NCBI GenBank assembly: GCA_030762895.1
Contig: CM061063.1
Span: 100,028,210 to 100,092,209 of the forward strand
DNA length: 64,000 bases
Direction: 5' to 3'
From: Sophora flavescens
Taxonomy: Eukaryota > Streptophyta > Magnoliopsida > Fabales > Fabaceae
Shown here in pieces: positions 11,540 through 21,604 of this stretch. The translations under genes and the position numbers were made by a program. The first letter of the stretch is position 1. Every line of letters starts with the position of its first letter. The notes beneath the pieces were generated by a model. The model did not search any database and had not been told where the DNA came from. It saw nothing but the letters and a program-made list of their open reading frames with translations.

Positions 11540-12278
11540 AACTAGATTTAAACTTGTGCACTAAATGAATACGTGTTCCAAATATATTTCAGACATGTGG
11601 TCAAGTCCATCTCAATATGATAGTTAATTTGATAGGTCAGGGTTAAAAATAGTGGTTTTGTGATAACTATATTATTTCATCAAATTGATTGGTTAGACAT
11701 GAAATTCAATGTATTAATTTTGTTTTTTTAATTGTGAGAGACAGCGAAAAAAATAATTGAAGAGGAAATTACCATCAGATGAGCAAAAGTCTTGATTGAA
11801 ATATTGTGAATCAAGTCTCCATCAACAAAGGATGGAAATTGATTTAGAAGAGTTGTCATCAGATCTGGAAAAGCAAATTAAAATTTCAGCATATCATCCT
11901 AATGATTGAGATAAGATACAAAGAGCATATTTACACAGAGGACCATGCCAACCTACTCAACATAATTTTCCTCAAAGAAAAATTGAAAAATCTTTAAGAT
12001 TTTGCCCTTGGTTTGATGAATTTGACAACTAGTTAGAGTATAATATAGAAAACGTTGATGCATTTTACTTATGTTGTTATCATTTTAAGCCTTACTCATG
12101 TCCCAAATTGGAATAAGAAAGAAAGGCTGATTTATTTGATTAAATATATTAAAATTTTACGATTTTAACATTCATGACTTTATCTTCATATATATGATGA
12201 TAATTATTATTATTATTAAGTATTTTGAAAAATATGTTGCTCCCACGACCTTAGGGTCCTTGATCAGCCACTACAGTA
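11540..12278 (+). pseudogene. hAT-A: decayed hAT element with TTF-type zinc-finger transposase N terminus
   Basis: From about 11830 to 12117 the + strand reads as the TTF-type/ZMYM N-terminal domain of plant hAT transposases: a Y.PND..K..RAYL.RGPCQP block, then W F.EF..LEY....DAFY..CY.F. Two in-frame stops break it (TGA in the PND region, TAG before LEY). The catalytic part is missing. The right end (about 12130-12278, inverted) matches the left 140 bp of hAT-B, and the DNA left of the domain matches hAT-B further in. hAT-A and hAT-B are therefore deletion derivatives of one family. Confidence 0.7.
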
Positions 12279-12559
12279 TCGAGGAAGACACACTCGAGGA
12301 TTTCACTTATCAGTGCTTCATAGCTATGCTGTCTACGTATAACATTTTTATTTAATTGGGTGTAAACCTCCAAAAATACATTTCTATAATACTAAGAGGC
12401 AAAATTATGTAGGAAAGAGTCTGTAACACCCCATTTTTCGTTAAGCGTTTCTTTATGATTGTTTACATGTTTATTGTTAGAAGTTTGCATAGGAATGTTT
12501 AGAATGGGCTAAGTGGGACTTTTATGCTAAAAATCCCTCCCTGATGCATGAGTACGGCT

Positions 12560-13808
12560 GTGCTCATATATCAGCACGCCCGTGCTAAAGGCACGTGCGT
12601 TGTGGCTGTCTGGGCTACAACCACGACCATGCTTAGTGGAGAGCACGGCCGTGCTCAACGCATTCTTTGACGGTCTTTTTGTCTGACCATGCTCATGTGA
12701 ACACGACCGTGCTTGGGTCAGAGTTTATAAAATCATGTCAATCAGCGAGGGTTACGAGTTAAACCCTCACTTTGGCACTTTAGGCAACCCTAAGTGTGAC
12801 GGCAGCCTCTCTCTTTCTTTTCCTTTGAACCCAATCGTTCATTGGTGTTCGTTCGTGTTTGGGAGAGTAATATCACGCTAAGTGCCAATTTAAAGGTAAT
12901 AGTTCTTCCATCTTCTTAATTCCTTTTTTCTTTCATGAATCGGGAATTAATTGGTTAACCTCTTTTGTGTTGACCAAGGCTTGGAACATTCGTTGAGCCG
13001 TTCGAGGGAACCGGATTAGAGCTTTCGTTGGTGAAGAGGAAATCTTCATACCAGGTATGGGGAGAAGGGATAGTATGAGTATGTAGGCTTAGGGGTAGCG
13101 TAAGACGAAGGGTTTCCCATGAACCTAATGTTTGATAAAATGGCTAAACGATTATCGATTGATAACATGAATATATATACATATATGTCTATTTGTTATA
13201 GTATGAATGTTTAACATGATTATCTTGGTATATTTGATGATGATGTTGTTGCTATAACATTTTGAATTATTGATGCCATGATTGGATGACTTATGATGTT
13301 ATTGGTTGTTGGTTGTTCGTTGTGAACGCGTTAATGTTGTTAATGATGTTAAGGGAGGTTTTTCCTTTTTTGTTCATAAAATTGAATGATAGTAATGAGG
13401 GGCAAGGATTACACCAAAAGGTTTAGTCAAAGACCCTAGGTATTGATCCATGAGTGTTTAGGGATAATTAAATAGAACTGAATTAAAGGATTAATTCCCC
13501 TTAATTATAAGAAATGAAGAAGCCAAAAGTGATGAGATTAATTTTTAAAGACTTAGTAAAAGCCAATAGGTTTGATCCATGAATTACCGCAATAGGTTGG
13601 GAAAGGGTTTCAAACCTTTTCTGCCCAGACCAGTACGACCATGCTCTCGGTTGCATGATCGTGCTTAATAAGGAGCATGCCTGTGCTCCACTTTCAAATT
13701 TAAAAAGGTCGCGCTGTATAAGCACGACCGTGCTTATTAGTCAGCACAACCATGCTTGACTGAAATGTTAGCACACCCGTGCTAAAGGGGGAGCACGCCC
13801 GTGCTTCC
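12560..13808 (+). repeat. S1 first hairpin family: AGCACG-N-CCGTGCT palindromes
   Basis: Two clusters (about 12560-12725 and 13625-13808) carry repeated near-palindromes of the type AGCACG-CC-CGTGCT, GAGCACGGCCGTGCTC, TAAGCACGACCGTGCTTA and GAGCACGCCCGTGCT. The outer bases extend the stem differently in different copies. They are separated by about 600 bp of ordinary AT-rich LTR. Confidence 0.75.
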
Positions 13809-13923
13809 TTGCCTAGAACAGAAAACAGAGGTGAAGCAGGGGTGCTTCACCCCAAAACGTCCTAATAATCTAATAAGACATCAAACGAACTTGAAAACAA
13901 AAGACAAGTGATAAGATGTTGTA

Positions 13924-14203
13924 CCTTGGAAGCCGAGGGGCCAAGGGGGCCTTGATGCATGATGGTCAAGGTGGTAATCTCTGGTGCTTAATGGTCAGAG
14001 TGTTAATTAAAAACAATGATGTACCTTGGTATCCTAGTGGCCAAGGGGGCCTCGATAGCCGAGTGGTCGAGGTGGTAATCTCTGGTGCAGAACTGCCAGA
14101 GTGTTTAAAAGACTAAAACGATGAAACGATAACGACAATCCTTATATAGCCAAGTGGTTGAGGTGTTGACGGTGATAAAACTTGGGTAGTCTAGTGGCCC
14201 AAG
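13924..14203 (+). repeat. S1 second hairpin array with covarying stems
   Basis: Successive hairpins with different but self-complementary arms: CCTTGG/CCAAGG (13924-13946), CCTTGA/TCAAGG (13950-13971), CTCTG/CAGAG (13979-14000), CCTTGG/CCAAGG (14024-14046), CCTCGA/TCGAGG (14050-14072), CTCTGG/CCAGAG (14080-14101), CTTGGG/CCCAAG (14181-14203). Most loops contain a G(T/C).....TGG motif. Confidence 0.82.
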
Positions 14204-15107
14204 CGGAGGTGGCGGTTGTGATTGTGTGTCATATTGTTCATGCATTCATGCATCGGAGATGTTAGTGGGGGGTGTTCAACATAGGGGAGGTTGTTCGAGA
14301 GTAAGGCAATCTGGCTGTCCGCAATGATTCATCCGAGAGTTAGGTGAATAATGCGCCCCGACGGTGGGGCATCCGAGAGTAAGGTGGGTTGGCTATCCTA
14401 GGGGTCCACCCAAGGTTTGGTGGATTGCCCCGACGTTTGGTGCTTATTGGCTAATGTGGATATGTAACTCCGAAGTTGACTTCCTGAGGTAGAATGGATC
14501 TAAGCGCATAATGGAGTAGTGGAGTAGTATTGCATCACATAGCATACTTAATTATTGTATGATGAGAATGATTGCTTATGTTTATATGATGTTATTGTGA
14601 TAACATGTTTGTTGTGATGCATGCTCGTCTTGCTAACTACTTCTATGCCGTTATATTCACATATATGTTTCTTACTCCTATTTCTCTATTTGTGTTTTGT
14701 GGCATGTGTCTTTTATGCAGAGAAGGACGAGAAGTCAGTTGAGGAGTGACTTTGAGGAGCCGCGACTCGTAGTTAGGATTTCCAGTTTTATGCTTTAGTT
14801 TGTTTATCCGAGGATTTATTCCGCATTGGTTTTGCCAGCTTTGTATGTGACATCAGGGGTTAGGTTATGTTTTCTTGTTATATTATCGTCTAAAAACTTA
14901 TGTTATTTCCGTGTTTGAGTTTTGTTACAATGTGGTATTCTCTACCCGTTAGTTTTGATTATTAAATAAATGATGCATGTTTTTATTTACCTTATATCAT
15001 TTAAATGCTTTATATATACGTGCGAGATAGAGGGTGTCACAGAGGCCACATCCATGGTCAATAAAAAAAGGGCCATAATGGGCTTCCACAAAATCCTACA
15101 TATATGT

Positions 15108-17449
15108 TGTCGCGACCATCCCGTCCGGGAGTCGTGAAAAAGATGGTAAAAACAGAGGAGTCACCACTAAGATTTTTATTGGGAAAATCTTAGAAAAGCC
15201 CAATTATTTAAAGGTAAACTGGTCTTTTAAAAAAGAGAGATATGAGTTCGGGAGTCGGTTACGAGTAAGGAAGGTATTAGCACCCTACATCGCCCGTTTA
15301 AAATCGGTACCTCAAGTTAATTGTGCAAAAAACATTTTAATAACTTTTTAAATATTTATTTTACCCCGAAAATTATTTACAAGAAAGAATTATTTTAATT
15401 TTTAATTTTTAATTTTTTTGAATTTTATTAAATTTTTTATATTTTTAACTTTATGGTTTATAAAAACTAAATGAGGTTGAACATAGCACATGAGTCCACA
15501 GGGCAACCTCAAATCTAAGGGATTAAACATGGCACCGTGTCCATAGAGCATCCCTGGAAAGAGAAAAGTTTAATTATTTTGATTAATTATTTTAACATAA
15601 AAAGAGACACAAAAAAGGAAAATTTAGTTTTGGCCCGACAAGATGATTTATCTTGCTTCTACGTATTCCCGGGTGCGATGAGAAACTCAAAGCCACATAG
15701 TTCTTTTGAAAAATTTGATTGGTTGGTTGATTTTAATTTTCGGTAAAAGATTCAATTTTGTTTTGATTTTATTTTAAAATAGATTTTATTTTATAAAGTT
15801 GGATAAAATTTATTAAAAAGATTAAGTTGAAGATATTTTAATTTTTACAAAAAGAAGGAATTCACTCTTGCACAGGGTTAAAGATAGCGAAGCTATACGA
15901 TGAACCCTTACCATTCATACAATACTTGAGGATGAAAAATCATACATCAATATTGTAGATGGTTACGTGAACTCAAAATATTCTCTCTCTTTTTTTTAAC
16001 TTTTTGTTTTTTTTTTGTTTTTCTGTTTCTGAAACCCTTAACCCTTAACTTTATTTTATACAAAAAATCTAACGTAACATAGGAGGCAAAACCTACTCTG
16101 AAAGTAAAGATTTTGATGGTAGGTCATTTAATGCTACTGGAGCCTTGCCTACCCCACAGACACTGTCCCCAGCTAAGATGGTCAAATGATTTTCACCTAC
16201 CATTAGAAAAAACCTTACCAGAGAACTCAATCTTCTTTCACTGTTGGCACATTACTTGGTGAGTCCTCTCCTCTCTTCCTTCTTTCAAATGTCGTACGGA
16301 CGTCGGAGAGAGCAGTGGCTGGGAGTGGTAGCAGCGCCAGATCTGTGTCGGGACTCGTGGTGGCGTCGTGGCGGTGGCCGGAATGGCGGTGATGGAGTGG
16401 CCTCTGGTGGATGCAGCGGCGGAGGCGCACTGCGTACAGACAAGGACAGCGGCGCGGTGGTCTTCCCCAGTCTAGCGGCGAGCGGCGCGACGAGCTGCGT
16501 TCCTAGGGCGGCGTGACGGTCGGAGGTCCTCCCCTGTGGTGGTGCACGACTGGTGTGGTGAGAAGGAGGAAGAAGGGTTGGAGTTAGGAGGAAGATGGAG
16601 ATGGGTTCTGGATAAGAGAAGTGAAGCAGAGAAAGAGAGAAAAAGAAAAGAGAAAGGTATTTCGTTTCTGATTTTCTGATTTTTTTTTGTGTTTTGTTGT
16701 TGTTGGCTTGGTTGAAAAAGATGAAGGATGGGAGGAAGGAGATGATGCAGGAAGGAAGATGGAGAAACAGGGAATGTCCCTTTTGCTGATTTTTTTTCTT
16801 TTCGTTTCCCCTGTATGCTCCCCCTCTTTCAGATTTTGCTCTCTGTGCTCTCTCCTCCCCCTCTTTACTGTAATTTCGATTGGTATTTATATAGAAGGAA
16901 AGAGATGAACCTCCCTTGTCTTGAAATTCGGCCAGAATATATATTGGAGTGTTGCAGTTGTTAAACCCATGTTCTAGTCCCCTTCAATTCCAATTTTTTG
17001 GTTCCTTTTCTCTTATCCAGACAAGAACCATTTTCCATGCTCTGAAAATCAATTAAAGATGGAAACTGATGTTGAGCTTTGTGTGGAAATGTGTTTGACG
17101 GTAACATTATCTCCTTGAGAAACCCACATCTGAATTTTGCTTTCTTCTTATGTTAAAAAGTTGCTTGGAAGCATGTTGGTTAAAGGGAAAAACCATGGTA
17201 GAGGAGAAGTGACATATACTTTACGTGAGAAAGAGGATACAAGGCATAAACTTTTTCTCTTTATTTTTATTTTTATTAATTTTTATTTAAATATCTTTTC
17301 ACTTGGGCTTGGACTCAAAACAACTTGTAATAAAAACAAATTGGGCCAATAACATAACCAATTTTTTAGAGAATTTTTATGCATTTTCTTTTTTTATTTT
17401 CAAAATATTAATTAAAAGGAAAATACCCGGATAAAATTAGGTGTTCACA
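15108..17449. mobile_element. S2: solo LTR (2342 bp)
   Basis: It starts TGTCGCGACC and ends GGTGTTCACA, flanked by an exact 5-bp duplication TATGT (15103-15107 and 17450-17454). No retroelement genes are present. The middle (about 16240-16570) is GC-rich with many CGG triplets, and open in two frames on both strands. A TATTTATATAGAAGG stretch near 16882 could be an LTR TATA box. Family is not assigned; the TGTCGCGACC start and GAGTCGGTTACGAGTAAGGAAGG block near 15250 are its most diagnostic features. ORFs inside are treated as chance. Confidence 0.8.
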
Positions 17450-18300
17450 TATGTGACTCAACCTCGGCCATCACACCACCAAATATCTTGCTTGCCCCTA
17501 TCACTAGGAGTAAGGGTGAGTGTGGGACGGGTTGAGACGAGTTATACTTATTCCTTATCCGACCCTAAAAATTGATAAGGCAAATTCTTTGAACCTGAAC
17601 CCTTCCTTAGACTCGAAGGACCCTGTTCATATGTGGGTTGGTTTAAGACCAAATCTAAATGGGACGAGATCGGGTTGACCCAATGTTAAATAGATTCTTC
17701 GTAAACTAATGTTTGTGAGTGGAAAAAAAATGTTATTTTTTATAAGCCAAAATATCATCAAAAGATGCTGTCTAAAAGCCCATAAATTGATCTCATGTCA
17801 CCAAATAGATCCAAAATTGGATGTTGCAAAATATTAACAAATAGATCATTTTGATGGATGCTTTATAGATATTTGTGTTACCAAAGTCACATTGTCAAAA
17901 AACAAGATACCTTTATCAAACATGATTCTTTCAATGTTACAAAAGCCACAAAATGCTTCATAAAAATCACCAATTGGGTTAGTGTGAGACATGAGAGTAA
18001 AAGTTTAGTAATTTACTCCAGACTTATTTCCTAGTGATCGTGTGTAAAATGTAAGGTAGAGAGGGATAAAAATAAAAGTAGATTTTTATTATATGGGACG
18101 GGTAATCGGAATGTCAACCCGAACCTGTCTCTGACCCAACGCCAAGTCACTAAATGGGACGTGGGTTCGTCCATTCTCTTCTACGGATTAAGGTCGGACC
18201 CAAATACTACGGGTTGAGTCGGGTTTCAAGGTTGGGCCATGTTGGGTTTTGGACACCCTACCTGTCACCAATTTTCGTTCACTGCTTCCCAAGAAGCGCA
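17450..18300. repeat. Candidate non-autonomous repeat rich in GGGTTGGG/GACCCAA motifs
   Basis: Two blocks, 17510-17700 and 18090-18262, share words such as GTGGGACGGGT, GACCCAA, CGGGTTGA and GGGTTGG in both orientations, around an AT-rich core. The outer ends are weakly inverted (AGGGTGAGTG near 17513, GGACACCCT near 18252). Such sequence is common in small plant DNA elements. No target duplication was found, so family and borders are open. Confidence 0.35.
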
Positions 18301-18471
18301 AAAAGATTGAAAAGAATGATGGAGACAGAATTATTATAAAGAAAAAGAAAAGAAAACTAATCATGTAGACTGTAATCACAAAGTGAAGATCATTAAAATA
18401 TGTTCCTAACCAAAATAAACAATACCAAAATGCCACAGCTTCGAATTTTCAATGCTTTGAAGTTGTTGATT

Positions 18472-19293
18472 CTACTTCTGAGTTTGAAGACTGACCCACA
18501 AATTGGGTTCTTTCTTGTCATAAATTTCAAAAGAGAAATCCCTTAGCATATGAGTGTTTGTACTTGTAGTAGCTTCAGATATGGCACTAGCACTAACACC
18601 AACACTAGAACAACTAGTCCCAGAGCTCAAATTGGGTGCTATAGTGGATGAAGAATTTGAAGTGGACCCGGAAGGCATAGCAAAAACAACATTACTCAAA
18701 ATGGGCCTTGCTTGAACATTGAAAAATGAGGCTGCACTTGCACCTGCACCTGCAGGAACAGCCCAAAACTGAGTCTGATTTGCATCACCACTATTTGATG
18801 ACCCTACCAAAGGGCACATTGAAGCCATTGGGGTAACACTAACCCCACTAGACACTGCAGCTTCATCATTCAACTCAATGAACTCACTTTTGGAACCGCT
18901 TCCTCCTCTTCTTGGTTTTAGTTTCTTCCTGGGGGTTCCTTCTTTTTCTCCGTTAGGCTTGGATGGTGACGAAGTTGGAATCTTTAATGTGTCGCCGACG
19001 GACACGGCGTTGGCCGGTACAGTTCCGGTGGCTTCCATGATTGCGGGGTCAGCGTGCTGCAGCAACCACCCGATCGTTTCTCCCTCGGTCTTGTGGCCTA
19101 GCTCACGGGTCAGCTGGAACACTCTGGCGGCGCACGCCACCGGTAGACGGATTCTCCGGCCGCGTCCCTCCACCTTCGTCTTACGGCCACTCGAACGTTT
19201 CTTAGCCGGCTCCGCCGTTGACGGCGGCGATACTAGCATCGCTGTCGTGACGTGCTTTTCGTTCAAATCTTCATGTTTTGGTTTTGATTCCAT
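18472..19293 (-). CDS. Class I (PCF-type) TCP transcription factor, TCP9/TCP19-like
   Basis: An intronless 273-aa ORF with a TCP basic helix-loop-helix domain at about residues 34-90: KTKVEGRGRRIRLP (basic), CAARVFQLTRELGHKTEGETIGWLL (helices), then ADPAIMEATGT. The shorter basic region and the GTVPA...SVG.TLKIPTSS run after the domain fit class I proteins nearest TCP9/TCP19. These bind GGNCCC-type promoter sites in the nucleus and act in growth and leaf development. The C-terminal half is Ser/Ala/Gly-rich. Start ATG at 19293, stop TAG at 18472. One oddity is that the usual K-D-R-H before T-K-V reads S-G-R-K here. It is the only clear intact host gene in the window; function is inferred from family. 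Confidence 0.93.
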   Translation of the reverse strand: MESKPKHEDLNEKHVTTAMLVSPPSTAEPAKKRSSGRKTKVEGRGRRIRLPVACAARVFQLTRELGHKTEGETIGWLLQHADPAIMEATGTVPANAVSVGDTLKIPTSSPSKPNGEKEGTPRKKLKPRRGGSGSKSEFIELNDEAAVSSGVSVTPMASMCPLVGSSNSGDANQTQFWAVPAGAGASAASFFNVQARPILSNVVFAMPSGSTSNSSSTIAPNLSSGTSCSSVGVSASAISEATTSTNTHMLRDFSFEIYDKKEPNLWVSLQTQK

Positions 19294-19630
19294 ATTCCTG
19301 AATGGAACAGTAGAAAAAGAGAAAAATTAAACTTTAACTATTTGAGAATACTCAAATGAAATAAAAGAATAGATAAAAGAACTGAGACCCAGAAAAGTTC
19401 AATCAAAACCCAGAAAAAATTCATCTAAAAGATTGAACCTTTATGAATTTTAGAAGCAGTAAAAAAAAGTCTTTTTTTTTTGTGGGCGCTGTGACGTTGA
19501 CTGTGTTTTGAAGTTTGAAGCTTTCTGGCATTGTGAATGAATAGAAAGACTCAGAGACCAATTGGGAATTGAAGAGAGAATCTCATTTTTCTAATGAAAA
19601 AGATCGAAATTTTATATATATATAAAAAAA
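19294..19630 (-). promoter_or_regulatory. TCP gene leader and core promoter candidate
   Basis: On the minus strand a TATATATATAAAA stretch lies at about 19611-19625, a plausible TATA box, giving an mRNA start near 19580. The leader between there and the ATG has a pyrimidine-rich tract ending TTCCATTCAG|GA just upstream of the ATG. This resembles a 3' splice site, so a 5'-UTR intron is possible. cDNA is needed to tell. Confidence 0.45.
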
Positions 19631-19639
19631 AAAAGTTTG

Positions 19640-20100
19640 GGCATAATAATTAAGAAATAGAGATAGAAGAAACGAACCGTGTCAATATTATCAAGCAATG
19701 GAAGAGTCAGGAAGACAGAGGCAACCCCACTTATCAAGTTGAAAAGGGTCCCTCTCTCTGGTCTGTATTTATTCAAACAGTGGAATATAATCGACTGCTG
19801 AAAATCTCCTTACACAAGTCATGGGCCATGCAGATGGGCCCATGGTTTACTTTGACGGCCTGTTGTTCTAGGAATTGGAAATCGAGTACTGCATGTTATC
19901 ATAAATAGAAGTTATTTATAATCCTTTAACTAGGATTCCTATCTTAACTCTTTACTAACTAATGTTTGTCTTTAATTAGGATAATGCTTATCTCTAAGAT
20001 TTTATTTATGTTTGACTAAGATAATGGTTATCTCTAATTAGGATAATATTTTTTTTAAGAAAATACTGAAAATATGAAAAAATAACTAATATAATGTCTA
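19640..20100. other. AT-rich intergenic DNA upstream of the TCP gene
   Basis: No ORF or known repeat recognised. Near 19930-20050 the words GGATAATG.TTATCTCTAA recur about three times as a degenerate short repeat. It probably includes distal TCP promoter. Confidence 0.4.
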
Positions 20101-21520
20101 TCGGTTTAGGGGCGGCTTCTACCATGAACAACCTCATCATATCGCCCACGTGAGTGACTTATTCTGACCGTCAGATTATGAGGTTCTACCGATATTACCA
20201 TACACCGTCATCATCCAAGTTTTTCTTTCATTCCCTGCCTTTCATTCCCGATACTCTCTCACTCGATAATGTGACGGCAACGATCCTCTTACGGCAACGA
20301 TGATGGCAGCAGTAACATAGAAAGAGGTACCAACAAATACAAGAAGTTCATAGACAGATCTCTTACTTAGAAATTCATGATAAAATTAGTATAAAAAACT
20401 TAAACATGAACAACCCAGATAAGTCCAGAAGATGAAAATGAATAACCCACATCCGAAAATAAATCAAACAGAAAATGAACAAATCTTGGTTGTAGTGTTA
20501 CAGATCTTAAATGGGCTTATCAACAAAATGAAAACTATTGTGCATAGTTTCAAGATACTCGTCAATGGCAGATCAGCGTGGCACCGTTTTCTGACATCGT
20601 CGACTTCGTCACAGTGTGACCTCCCTCTGACTCTCGGATCTCTCTCTATTTCTTGCGATCTCACTCTCCTCTCTGCTTCTTCCTCGCGGCGTCAGTGACG
20701 ATGGTCACCAAAACTAAAATTCGAATCAGGATCGGGAGAACAATGTTCATAGGTTGAGAACCAATTGCCAACTTCAGGAGCCTCTGAAACGTAAACACCA
20801 AAAAAACACATAAATTAAAAAGGAAGTTCCATTTTAGTGTTGGGATCGCTTTTCTTTTTAAAAGTGAAAACTTTCATACCCCCAAAGTTATCATTCATAA
20901 GTTATTAGGTGAATTTTTGTAAGAAGTGGATACAAACCAGAAGGGCGCGAAAGTTACGAGCACGATTTGGCAACCTAAAAAGTACAAGGAATCAAAATAA
21001 AAAAACCGAAAAGAAAAAATTGGATAAGAAGATAAGATGCTGGGAAAAACAAATGCAAAAAGGTGTTGGAGATGGTAACTGAGATTAAGTGATGCTGTGT
21101 TGTTTTTTTTATCGAAATTTTTATTCTATGGTTTAGGGATCGATTGACATTTGCAATAGGTGAGGCGGTGGGCTCAGCCACTCATTTACTGTAATTGCAC
21201 CGGTCACTGGTCAGTGGCCGATGGGTGAGGTGGATCTGGGCTTCTGGTGGAGTTTGGATGATGTCGGTGCAGGTGGTGGTGGTCGGTGGCTGGCGGTCGT
21301 GATCGGCGATCGGTGGTCGATGGTGGCGGTAAGGTGAGATAGGGGTAGGTGGTGGTGGTGGTAGGTGGAAGGGTTGTGAAAAGAGTTGGGGAAGGAATGA
21401 TGTGATATGGGTGGTGTAGGATATTATGATGAGGATTAGATGAATCAAATGGTTAGAAGTGGTCTCTCATGGTGAGAGACTTATTGGAGTTTCTCACCCT
21501 AGCCAAAGCCTCGGTTTAGG
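20101..21520. mobile_element. Candidate Mutator-like (possibly Pack-MULE) element with 10-bp direct repeats
   Basis: TCGGTTTAGG occurs exactly at 20101-20110 and 21511-21520 and would be the target duplication of a 1400-bp insert (20111-21510). Mutator-like elements make about 9-bp duplications, with 8-11 tolerated. Inner ends are only weakly inverted (GGCGGCTTCTACC and, reversed, GGCTTTGGCTAGG). The insert has two GC-rich gene-like stretches (about 20560-20700 and 21190-21440, the latter GGTGGTGG-rich) in AT-rich DNA, as expected of captured exon pieces. No transposase is visible. Chance repeats cannot be excluded. Confidence 0.45.
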
Positions 21521-21604
21521 TATCTAACAATCAACATGTATCAAGGAGGGTCCTCAGCAATTAATAAGCTTTGCTTTATCCTCTTTTTTTTTACCCGGGG
21601 TACC

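Larger units (their letters stand above)
12422..15041 (+). mobile_element. S1: solo LTR of a Ty3/gypsy-like element
   Basis: It starts TGTAACACCCC and ends GGGTGTCACA, with flanking GAGTC (12417-12421) and GAGGC (15042-15046), a 5-bp duplication with one mismatch. TGTAACACCC...GTGTYACA termini are usual for Tekay/Del-type plant LTRs. It is 2620 bp with no retroelement genes. It has two distinct hairpin arrays, then a GAGAAGGACGAGAAGTCAG-like GC-richer block near 14720, the same order as in T1/T2 and, inverted, in L and the chromovirus LTR. Short ORFs inside are not credible genes. Confidence 0.82.

Noticed and set aside
14471..15041. Second retrotransposon gene set in S1
   Set aside because: No gag or pol motif in any frame between the LTR-like ends; treated as solo LTR.
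16227..16516. Protein-coding exon in S2 (arginine/glycine-rich ORFs)
   Set aside because: Open on both strands through composition only; lies inside an LTR with confirmed target duplication.
18878..19330. 150-codon ORF on the + strand opposite the TCP gene
   Set aside because: A shadow of the TCP coding sequence; no domain of its own.
21455..21505. Helitron 3' end (GTCTCTCA-TGG-TGAGAGAC hairpin followed by CTAG)
   Set aside because: The hairpin to CTAG distance is longer than usual and no Helitron 5' end or RepHel gene was found; the 10-bp direct repeats argue for a different element.
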